Source: Pelargonium nanum
Taxonomy: Eukaryota > Streptophyta > Magnoliopsida > Geraniales > Geraniaceae
Length of the DNA stretch: 39,629 nucleotides
Reading direction: 5' to 3'
Assembly: GCA_036897485.1 (NCBI GenBank)
Contig: JAYMTF010000331.1
Coordinates: 1 to 39,629, forward strand
Both the position numbers and the translations under genes were made by a program. Below are positions 1 through 9,800 of the stretch, piece after piece (within the stretch, counting starts at the first letter, position 1; every line of letters starts with the position of its first letter). The notes beneath the pieces were generated by a model, which saw only the letters and a list, made by a program, of their open reading frames with translations, had not been told where the DNA came from and did no database searches.

Positions 1-172
1 TGCTTTTGGGCATCGGTGACGAGAATGCATAGTTGGAGTACCATTCACGATTTAAAAAATAGTAGGAGGATCAATTGTGATATGAGTGTATAGTTGAAGT
101 ACCATTCATGATTTAAAAAATAGTGGGAGGATCAATTATGATATAAGTGTATAGTGGAGAATCAATGATAAT
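1..172. repeat. 61-bp tandem repeat, about 2.3 copies
   Basis: A unit beginning atagttggagtaccattc starts at 29, recurs at 90 and begins a third, partial copy at 151, so the period is exactly 61 bp. The first two copies differ at only a few positions. Each unit carries tttaaaaaatagt, then ggaggatcaatt. A diverged single unit of the same family is at about 5419-5500, inside an intron of the HD2 gene, so this is a dispersed family and not a local satellite. No coding potential is seen. Confidence 0.85.
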
Positions 173-674
173 TTTAACCCTTTATTTAATCAGTGTTGGT
201 TTGGATCATGTGCTTTTGACCCCCCATTTATTTAAATATGATAGCCGTGTAAACCCACTCGTTAACGAATCACATTTGTGTCAATTTTACATTTCTACCC
301 ATTGAATAAACAAGTTGGAATCTGATTGACCAATTGAAACCCCTAATTGTGTTGAGCGCGATCCCTAAGACAGGATTATAGGGGTTTAAAGGTGGCTAAC
401 AGAATGAAATACATTTACACCTTGCCTGTGGCAAATCTGCAGATCATGATGACCAAGGTATGATTTCAAGTTTAATCAGTGAAAAAGAAGTAAAACAGGC
501 AAAAAGACGAGCTCAGCTCGATAATTATATAACTAAGAACAATTCAAGTTGATCCGATAACATATGAAGCTACTACTGCCTACATTCACTAGACAAATTG
601 CTGGTTTCTTTGTGTACTTCTATCACAAAATCATCAAAAGTCAGCATAAAACCATGTGTGGTTAACTATACTAT
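173..674. other. 3' flank and 3'UTR of the HD2 gene
   Basis: No gene is seen here on either strand. The part next to 675 is the 3' untranslated region of the minus-strand HD2 gene. The AT-rich stretch around 480-560 is the likely zone of polyadenylation, but no single canonical AATAAA stands out. The rest is anonymous AT-rich spacer. Confidence 0.5.
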
Positions 675-3600
675 TCAAGCTGCTGCACCATGTTTGGCCT
701 TGGAATGCGCTTGCAGAGCTTGATCAGATTTGAAAGACCTGTGGAAATATAATACGAGTATATATCTTATTCCACTCATTCCTACAACTTTAGACTTCCG
801 CTAAACCAAAAGGTTGAAAGAAATAAAGTTTACCTGTTGCAAGCCTTGCAAGAGACAGGTAAGCTTGAACTTGAAGTCTGTTGCTTCGCCTGCTCGTTGC
901 TGGCAGGTGCTTTACCAGCATGCTTCGAGGGGTGAGGAGTTGCCACATGGACAGTACCTTTCTTTCCATCTGTGATGATAATTAGACACCGGCGAACCCA
1001 ATTATAAAGTAAAGTACTCCAAAGCATGACATTTGTCTAAAGCATCTAGGGCGGACAATTTGGGTCATGAACCATGACACAACATATCGTGTAATTTTTC
1101 AATCATATCGTGTAAAAAATACCCATATAAATTAAACGGGCCAAATATATAGGGTCTTGTCGGGTCAATATTCGCCCAGTTCATTAAAATGTGTCGGGTC
1201 ATGTAATCTTGAACCCAATTGTGTGTTAGCCATGAGCCCATGACATGTCGTATCAACCCACTCATAAACGGATTGTGTTTATGTCGTGTTATTCGGCACA
1301 TTTAATAACCGGGTCGGGTTCATATTTACCTGTTTAACATAATTCTAAACTTTCATCGGGTCATGTAATCTTGAACCCAATTGTGTGTTAGCCATGAGCC
1401 CATGACATGTCGTATCAACCCACTCATAAACGGATTGTGTTTATGTCGTGTTATTCGGCACATTTAATAACCGGGTCGGGTTCATATTTACCTGTTTAAC
1501 ATAATTCTAAACTTTCATCATAGCCCGCGAACACGAATTGTCACCCCTAACATCTTTGGTTTTACATTGATCATAAATCATAATTAAGGTTTAGGATTCT
1601 GATTTCAACTTGACGACCAAAATCTCATTTAACCAGTCCCATGGATGTGATACTATAAATGATCACAAGGCTAAATACAAATTAAGATTTGTTTTCACAA
1701 TCAGCAAATGCATAGAAACATAAAATGAAGATAAGAAAGTTACCAGTCTTCTGAGGAGTAACAAATTTTGCCTTCTTCTCCGGAGCAGGTGTTTTTGTGG
1801 CAGATTTAATGGGTCTTTTCTTGCTCTGTTCAACCTTTCAATAGGGTAAGAAGGTGAGTGCAATTAGTCAACTGTAATAATTTCAAAAATTGAGGATATC
1901 GAAGATCACAGTGTCTTACATTCTTTGGTGGCTCTTCTTCTGAACCTGAGTCGTCTTCACTGTCTTCACTGTCTGAACTTTTATCCTCGTCATCAATATC
2001 GCGCCCACCATTGGCCATGACCTGCACACAAATTCAAAAGAGTAATTAATACCTTAAAAAACAACTGCTTGAGCGAGTGCATTAGCAATTCATGACTAGT
2101 CTTGAACATTTTTTTTTATTATTGTCAGAAAAAAGTACTTTATTAATAGAGAATTCCCAATGGAATAAAAAAAACACGTACAAACACCTAGAAGCATAGA
2201 ATCCGAGAGAAAGTCTAAACAGCCAGATGAGGACACCGGAGAGACGCCATTGAGGAATCGATGATCCAATGACCCATGAGAAGATGAACGAGAAGGACAC
2301 GCACGACACTGGTTGGTGAGGATGCTGCTTGCTGCTATGTGCCTATGTGTTCTTAGCCTAAAGGTGAAGGTATTGGTAGGCTATGATGAGTGTTCTATGA
2401 AGGCAAGGCCACGGCGGGAGCTGCTAGTAGTGAAAGACGAGAGTCTAAGAGAGCAAAACGTTGACGTTGGCAACAAGAGAAGCACTGAGATGAAGCTTAA
2501 AGCGGGCAGAGCATCTTGAACAAAGGTTAAAGATGATGAACCTGATAACCTAAAAGAAGGGACTGTGGCAGCACATGGTGAGGGAAAAATAGAGTATAGC
2601 TTGGGAAAGGATTGAGTACCAGTGGCTTGAGATGAGAGCACCAGAAATGAATATATCAAGGCATGGGGCAGAAATGTGACTTCGGCGACAAATGGAGCAC
2701 TGATGGTGAATAAGATTGAGAAGACAACACAATGATGAAATGAAACGGCGAGTCAAGGATTCAACAATTTTTGGTTACCTGAGGCTTAGAGAGGAAGAAG
2801 AGATGAGGTGGAGAGCGGGAGTAGGAGAGGAGAGGAGGAAACTCAAAAGTTAGTGAGCAGTGCTAGTAGGTGGAAGAGGGAAAATATTTGATGTAGTTAT
2901 TAAGGCTTGAACATGTTGACCCAAACAAGGTCCGAAAAAGAAAATTTTAGGTTTAGGAGACTTAAACAGAATCATGTTTGCAAAATTCTAAGCTGCTAAC
3001 CTTGAAGAACAATTGTTTGCATAAGGAGGCAGCATAAATTAGGTATATCCTATTAAGCACGGATACTCCTAGGAGAAGGACCTACCGGTATCGGGTACCG
3101 GTACTTCGTGCTACATATTGGGTACTTATCCAAGTTAAGTAACAATGTTTTATTTTTGTGTATGGCTTGGGTACGGTCAAAATATAATATGGGTACTTCA
3201 AATAAATATATAATTTAATTATAAACTGTTTTTATAAAAATGAATATACAAAAAATTTCTGCAATGTACGAAATAGGAATAAGAAAGACTACTATTTAAT
3301 ATTGTCATATCAGTAGTTTACTAAATTAATGTAGATTGCACATCCCCCACATCCTTTTTGTCCTTCTAAATAAAAAGAAATAAGATAACTCCTCTCACAT
3401 GTTGTATTTCAAGTAAAAAATGGTGTTAATCATAATATACCCGTACTCATGCTTCAATGAGTTTATCTATCTAACTACCAAGGCATGAATTAGGCACTAA
3501 AGCACAAATTAGACACTAAGAAGTTCTTTTAAAGCATATACACCATAATTTCCTCAGGATATTGATAGTAGCAAGACTACATGTCTTATATTATATATAA

Positions 3601-5900
3601 ATTATATAATCAACGGTTCCAACGAACCATAAGCAAAATCATGATGACTTGTTTTCATGCTGAAGGAAATTATTATGAGTACCTGATTTCATTGATACCA
3701 AAAAAAAGCCTAATGAAGTATGCTAAACACTGGAACTTTGATCAGAATGAGTTACAATCCCACTAAAGGTGCATTTTCCATGAGATGACCATACCTGATC
3801 TTCAGCATCAGAATCACTCTCTTCAGATTCTTCATCAGAACTTGAATCATCCTCTTTTACAGGTTCCACAATCTTTGCCTTTTGCTTGGCTACAACAGAA
3901 TCAGACTCTGAGGCTTTAGCCTTCTCTACCACTGGTTTAGCCTCTGACTCGGGTTTTCCTACAAAAGTACATGTTACAATTAGAAATGGTGGTACTAACT
4001 AGTATCATCCGAGTTGTTCAAAAGTGAGGATTTTCTATCTTTACCACTATTACCAGCAACAAGCGGAAGCTCGTCATAAACAGGATATTCTTCAAAATCT
4101 GAGTAATACCAAAGTTTGAATTTGAAAGTTAAATAGGTAAATGACATTAAAATGTGAAAAGGAGAAAACAGAACAAGAATGTGAGATATGAACTCACCAG
4201 AGCTATCCGACTCATTACCCGTGATGACAAGACAGCAGGTAGTTAAGGAGAAAACACAACCAAAAATAGAAAAAAAATGATATTACAGAATTCACGTTGT
4301 GAATTACATACAATATAATACAAAAGGATATGACATTGGAAGAAAAGATTGATATCCACAGAAATAGACGCTCCCATTTTTCCAGTCATGGGATAGCTCA
4401 AAACGTCTTTCAAATACCAGGTCAAAAGGTATCTGTGGGAATTTCTCTCCAGAAAGAATCCCTATAACGAGTTTCTGACCGCCAATTTTGACATACAAGT
4501 TAATTGATTCACTTCCTTTGTCTTTCTTGACCTCTCCAAGACTAGCCTGTATTGTAATAGCAGGTTAGCACAGTATAGAAAATATGGAGAATGCAACAGA
4601 AAATTATCAAGAGAGCTGAAGTCATATGCAACTGTTTATTACCTGTGACAGATGAATGACTGCATCGTCATCAGGTATCACCTCCACGGGTGACCCGCTT
4701 TTGACCTCAACACCTAGACATTGGACCACAAACAGAAAGTTATTAAAACTATAGCAGTAGAATGGCCGAGAAGGTTGAAACAGAAAACAGGGTAATACAG
4801 TCAGCCCCGATAAAATGGAAGCAACAGCAAATATAGACCGTAAAATCCCACAGTGATGCAGAGTGCCAAGGCACAATATTTCTGCACAACTGTTTTAGAT
4901 GCACAACCTTCTAGTAGATTCAGAATTTCTGATAGCTCTTGGAAGTTGGAAGAACACACAATCAATAAGATTATTATTTTTATTTCCTTATGTGAGGATA
5001 AATATTTAACTTGCAAACCTTGAAATTTGAGAGCAAGAATTCAATAGTATCACGTATAACTGCTAAGAACCCAACAAAATTAATAAAGAACTAAATCTAT
5101 GCTCGAATGGCCCTGTATATGATACATAAATCAATATATAATATTAAGGATTACAGTTATTAATAATCCTCCGACTATGCAAGCATATCATACTTAATCT
5201 TTTAACTAATTTTAAAATCATTATTTATCCTTATACTACCCAATCTCATCACCCATGACCTAAAGCGTTTTTATTTTACTTTCGGTTGGCCTAGCATTTC
5301 TCACATGCCTTAACCCTATTAATTGAATGAGTGTACATAATATTAAATTAAATGAGAGTTAAATTTTACCAAAATATAGACTTTGGAACACTAAATAACA
5401 AAAAATAATAGTATACGGATCAATGTAGATTTAAAAAATAGTTGGGAGATCAAATGTGATATGCATGTACAATTGGAGAATCATTTGAAACAGATTAGCC
5501 CTGATATTAAAACACTGTTTGGTTGTTTGGAAAAAACAGAGAAAATAAAATAAAATACTGTAGCTCACTCAACCAATTTTTACAGATGCTTTATACTCAA
5601 TTCTCTACTGAAACATTGTTTTCACAGTTCAGCAGCTATAATCCAGACAATGCAAAGCAAATATCCCAATTTCAGCAATTATGAAGCAGAGAGTGCAAAA
5701 CACCGCAAAGAGTGTAAATATTTTCCTACACACTCCTATATTTTCTCGTCAAACAAACAGAGGTATCTAAAACGGTCAAAAATCAAAATCAACCGGTAAC
5801 AACATACAATAAGGCAAAAACCAACGAGATCGTAACTGAAACGGACGAGAGCATTAATATCAGTGAAAGAAAGAGAGCGATAAGTACCCCAAAACTCCAT
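675..5900 (-). CDS. HDT3: HD2-type histone deacetylase (nucleolar, plant-specific), complete
   Basis: Plant-only HD2 histone deacetylase, a nuclear/nucleolar chromatin repressor. Exons in transcript order: 5900-5888, 4713-4643, 4546-about 4322, 4210-4198, 4098-4045, 3958-3795, 2021-1920, 1834-1744, 969-834, 738-675, giving about 310 residues. All phases agree. The N-terminus has the family hallmark MEFWG, then VKSGSPV. His25 (VIHLSQ) and Asp70 (PFDLVFE) match residues important in maize HD2. Acidic Ser/Asp/Glu tracts lie at about 160-180 and 190-212, followed by a Lys-rich segment likely to act as a nuclear localisation signal. The C-terminus has a C2H2 finger: Cys285, Cys288, His301, His306. 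The only unsure joint is the end of exon 3, where the downstream exon is just 13 nt. The paralogue symbol rests on linkage to CTR1, as for Arabidopsis HD2C; family membership itself is secure. Confidence 0.93.
1047..1549. mobile_element. hAT-like non-autonomous element in HD2 intron 8
   Basis: The left end reads TAGGGCGGACAATT and the right end, reverse complemented, reads TAGGGGTGACAATT, forming imperfect terminal inverted repeats of the type common in plant hAT miniature elements. The interior is rich in gggtcggg, cacgac and related words and codes for nothing recognisable. No clean 8-bp target duplication is visible; only catc is shared by the flanks. It sits in the HD2 intron between 970 and 1743 and contains the perfect 162-bp duplication. 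Confidence 0.55.
1194..1517. repeat. Perfect 162-bp tandem duplication
   Basis: Copy one runs 1194-1355 and copy two 1356-1517. I compared them block by block and found no difference; the match runs two more bases past 1517. The duplicated unit spans the interior of the hAT-like element. The lack of divergence points to a recent duplication or an assembly artefact. Confidence 0.9.
2101..2914 (-). mobile_element. Retroposed insert with 9-bp target duplication
   Basis: The 9-mer cttgaacat occurs at 2101-2109 and again at 2906-2914. Right next to the left copy is a T-run (ttttttttatt), which on the minus strand is a poly(A) tail. An AATAAA signal lies about 25 nt before that tail, and the opposite end is pyrimidine-rich like a 5' leader. 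These are hallmarks of target-primed retroposition of a polyadenylated RNA of about 795 nt, in the same orientation as the host HD2 gene (intron 6). Short minus-strand ORFs exist (2381-2659, 2550-2756, 2082-2309), but none resembles a protein I know. It could be a LINE fragment or a retrocopy of a non-coding transcript. Confidence 0.7.
3050..3560. repeat. Anonymous interspersed repeat fragment in HD2 intron 6
   Basis: The stretch starting near 3056 (gcacggatactcc, then taccggtatcgggtaccggta) is of a kind often seen in non-autonomous plant elements, with two TACCGGTA palindromes 5 bp apart. The boundaries and family cannot be fixed by eye. The rest, up to the exon at 3795, is AT-rich intron. 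Confidence 0.3.
5419..5500. repeat. Diverged single copy of the 61-bp repeat family
   Basis: The words atttaaaaaatagt, gggagatcaa, tgtgatatg and ttggagaatcat appear in the same order as in the 61-bp array at the left end of the window. This lone copy lies in HD2 intron 1 (4714-5887). Confidence 0.6.
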
Positions 5901-5985
5901 TGTCGTCGTCATTGCAGAGAGTGAGGTTTTCGCCTTCTAGAATGATCAGAAAATTGAGAGAGACACGAAAAAAATATAATTTATA

Positions 5986-5997
5986 AACTTATATATT
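5986..5997 (-). promoter_or_regulatory. TATA box of the HD2 gene
   Basis: Read on the minus strand, this AT-rich stretch contains TATATAAG (plus 5988-5995), with a second TATAAAT a few bases downstream. It lies about 90 bp upstream of the HD2 start codon. That would leave a leader of roughly 50-60 nt, which is plausible for this gene. Inferred from sequence and position only. Confidence 0.5.
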
Positions 5998-6049
5998 TAG
6001 GGTTCGATGAAAGGGCTTTTATGGGAAGTAAACTTCCACTAGACTCTTT

Positions 6050-6283
6050 GCCACTTGTACAATAATGGGTGGCAATTCGTGTAGTAAAGGTGCCAAAAGG
6101 TCGAGTCGGGTCGATGGATCCTAGCCCGATCTTGAAAAGTTTTCGGGTTAGACGGGTTAGGGGCTTAAGGCATAAAACATATTGATTAGTGGTATACTCG
6201 ATCTGAACCTGGCTCGATATTTTCGATTTGATAAATACAAATCCATACCTACTAGAGATGACATAATTGTACATGTCGTATCA
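6050..6283. repeat. hAT-like repeat fragment between HD2 and the sterol reductase
   Basis: The stretch has gggtcggg-like words (gagtcgggtcgatgg, gacgggttaggggc) and short inverted similarity to the element at 1047-1549. It is probably a degraded relative. No coding potential is seen. Confidence 0.3.
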
Positions 6284-6602
6284 GTTTTGATTGAGTAATT
6301 AATTTAATTATTTTTCATGTCACGTCTATATAAATGGCGAAGAGTTTAATAGAACTCAATATCGAGTACCATTTTAGTCGTCTCTGAAATAATCGAGAAT
6401 TACATTGACAAGAAATTAGTCACATGAGCAAAATCGGTTTTGAAATCGGTTTTGATTGAGTAATTAATTTAATTATTTTTCATGTCACATCAGTGTAACT
6501 GGAGAAGAGTTTAATAGAACTCAATATCGAGTACCATTTTAGTCGTCTCTGAAATAATCGAGAATCACATTGACATAAAATTAGTTACGTGAGCAAAATG
6601 AT
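6284..6602. repeat. About 165-bp diverged direct duplication
   Basis: Copy one starts at 6284 and copy two at 6449, both with gttttgattgagtaatta. They stay alignable to gagcaaaat near 6599, with several substitutions around 6324-6335 versus 6489-6500. The pair lies in the intergenic region shared by the divergent HD2 and sterol reductase genes. It looks like an older tandem duplication inside a repeat. Confidence 0.85.
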
Positions 6603-6641
6603 CGGGGACATGTCAGATAATCCTTAAAAAACAATATAGTT

Positions 6642-6732
6642 TGGGCCATTGAGCCCAGAAGAGATTTTGCAGTTGGACCCAGCACAGGCCCAATTACAGA
6701 TACTTTAGTAAAACATTAACTGATTCGGCCCA
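6642..6732 (+). promoter_or_regulatory. Cluster of site II (TGGGCY) motifs upstream of the sterol reductase
   Basis: TGGGCC occurs at 6642-6647, AGCCCA (TGGGCT reversed) at 6652-6657, GGCCCA at 6687-6692 and GGCCCA at 6727-6732, all within 260 bp of the sterol reductase start codon. Such TGGGCY clusters are typical of broadly expressed plant housekeeping and proliferation genes. The function here is inferred from motif and position. Confidence 0.5.
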
Positions 6733-6898
6733 GATTCCAAAAAATAAAATACAGATAAAAATAAACGGAGTAGGTGCAGCCAAAGAGTGTACAGTGAAGA
6801 GAGCAAAGAGTATCAGACTGCGAGTGAAGAGCAAAAATCGTCACTTTCACATCTGTTGTTTCTTCATCAGCAGACCCAAATCAATATACAGAACTGAA

Positions 6899-9800
6899 AT
6901 GGATCTGGGTTCTCTTCTTCACGCCCTTGTTCCTTCATGGGACTCGGTAAATTTTCACTTTTTTTTGTCCAGTCACAATTTGGTATATTTGATTCTGCAT
7001 TTCTATTTGTTCATGTTAATTTCATTGAATCGTCAGGCTATTATACTAGCAACATTCTTCATTTACTTGGCGATTGCTGGATCTGTTCTTCCCGGAAAAA
7101 TTGTTCCCGGAGTTGTATTGTCCGACGGAACTCGTCTCCATTACCGCTGCAATGGTCCGTACTTAATTTTAGTTGCGATGTTTTGGTGGTTTTTAATAAT
7201 GGGATTGTGATTTTTTTAGTGTGTGTGAACAAATTACAGGTTTGTTATGTCTTCTTTTTCTGGTGCTGCTTCTTGGAGCTGGTGGTTGGATGAATTTGAT
7301 ATCACCCACTGTATGTGCTGTACACTCAAATTTTCATATGATATTCACTTTACTAAAGTGGTTGATGTTGCTTTTTGGCTAGCTTTTGGTCATGTTTGTG
7401 AGCATAAATCATAAATGTTTTGCAATAAATGTGAGTCCTCAATTGTCTATGGTGCTTTGATTATTTGAGATTTTAATTGGATTCATTATTAGGAGGATTT
7501 ATTTTCATTAGTTATTTACTCAGTTAGGTGGAGAGTATTTAGTTTTTGGCGAGCTGCTTTTGGTCACGTTTGCATTGCATTGGAAAGTATATCTCTTCCT
7601 TTAAGAGGAAAAGGGTGGAGGGCGAGCTTTTGACTAATCGTCTGGTTAAAAGATTTTTTTCTTCCTAAATAATAATAAGATGAGAATAAGCATAAAATAA
7701 TCTCTGACTAATATTGGAGCCTTTACCACGAGCTCCTAAAGTGATCTTGAATATTGTTGAAAAGCAAGAAACTTTATTCTCTTGACGTGTGTCCTGAACT
7801 AATTCGGAAATTTGTCTAAACTCGTAATGCATGATAAATATTACTGAAGAGTTTAGAAGGAACGCGAGTATTTGCCCCCATGCATATAATCCAGGCAGAC
7901 GTATTTTATTTTGGTTAACCATTAACCTTTTTGGTATGTTGCTTGCCTGGATATCTACCACTACTATAGGACTGAAGTAAAAAACTCTTATTTTTTTCTG
8001 TTTCGAGTTTTTCGTTTTTGTAATTCACTCAAGCATGTGGATCGGAGTGCTTTATGTTGATGTTAGCTTATTGTGAGTGAGTGCGTACATGTTCCACTTC
8101 CTATTAATTTTTGAACAATTTGCAGATGATATCAGAAAGAGGACTTGAGCTGCTATCCACAACTTTCATATTCAGCTTTCTTGTAAGTCACATTCTTATT
8201 TCCCTATGCTTATACAAGTTTATGGCATTCCGTACTGCCTTCCATCTTCCTACCGTTTGATTATTAATCATTAGCATTTTTTGAAACATTGAAACATATC
8301 ATATTATCATTTAATGAATATGCACTCTAATGCATTTATTTCCCTATGCTTATAGAAGAAAAAAATTAATTTATACTTGTTGCTCTAGTTTGTGCAGTTG
8401 TTCTACAGAGTAGATAATAGTTTTGATTCTGTTAAAAAAACTGGCCTATGTGAGATTGTTATTTTCTCGGCCTTTTCAATTAGTTCATCTTATTCAAATT
8501 TAACTTTGATTGCTTAATGTTAGGTGACATTGGTTCTCTATGTTGCTGGTTGCAAGTCGGCCAATCGGGGTTCTTCCTTAAAGCCTCATGTCACTGGGAA
8601 CCTAATAGAAGACTGGTATGTTGGGACAAATACTCTGAACTTACTCCCATAGCTATCCATTTAGATTAATTATTATTATGCTAGGTTTGGCTCTTTGAGA
8701 GTTTTGGATTAGATGGGAATCAGAACTTGGGCAATTAATATACTGAAATGTTTTCTTGCCTCTCTTTTGTGATATTTTCTCTCTAATCGTCAATGCAAAG
8801 ATTATATGTATCTATTTAATCCAAATTCAGAAATTACCTTTGCACGTGTTTTTTTTAAGAACTGAGAGGCATAATTTATGGATGGAAACCCACCCTTATA
8901 CTACTATATCAGTCCTTCTGTCCCAGGCTATAATCTTCTGTACATCAATAGATAGTCTCATTTGTTCTCAGTCTTGTCATTTCATTCAAAAATCAAAACA
9001 CTCTTAAAGCTCCTCGAATGATTTTGAATCCAATACTGTAAATTTCGGATTGTTTTTATGCAAGTTTGAGTTAGTCATTGCTTCATGTAGTAGTTTTTAT
9101 CTGAAAATATAAACACTAAATAATTATTTTGATCAAAATTGTTACACCATTGCTTCTGAAAATGAAGAGTTGTTGCTTCATTTGAACATTGACGTACAAA
9201 CGTGTTCTGGTTGCGTTAAGTCTGATTTTGCTACTCTTCTGATATAATTCAATAGGTGGTTTGGAATACAGCTGAATCCTCAGTTTATTGGGATTGACCT
9301 CAAGTATGTATCTTCTCGTTTGCAACTTTGTGTGCATCGTTTTTTAGTAATTAATAATGTGTTAATTTAGCCCATGCCTTTTATAAAAATTTAGAAAAGT
9401 CATGATGATTTATCATTGGAAACTGTGTCTCATCTTCAAGTTTGTGAATGTTCCCCCTTTCTAATATTGTATAAGTTGCAGTGCAATTCAATTATTGAGC
9501 TTTTGTTTTACCTTGTACCCTTAACATGAAATGTTTCCTTGAATCCAAATGAGTTTTTTCTTGTGTTTTATCTGGATTCAGGTCTCCCTGTGATACCAGT
9601 CAACCTAAAACTGTGATAATACTTAGTTGAATGTGATATATATAAAAAAATTTAAAAAAATCGCTTCAAGGAGATACATTATGGGCCAGATGACAATTTA
9701 CAGCTAAAAGCTGCATGTTGTCTTCAAGCTAGTTAATGTACTGCCATCCATATTTAGCTGTTTTCCTGTACATTTTAAAGCTTGAGCCTTTTATCATTCC

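Noticed and set aside
6794..7293. Two overlapping plus-strand frames of 138 and 118 codons around the first sterol reductase exons
   Set aside because: They read through introns 1 and 2. The spliced model restores the conserved protein.
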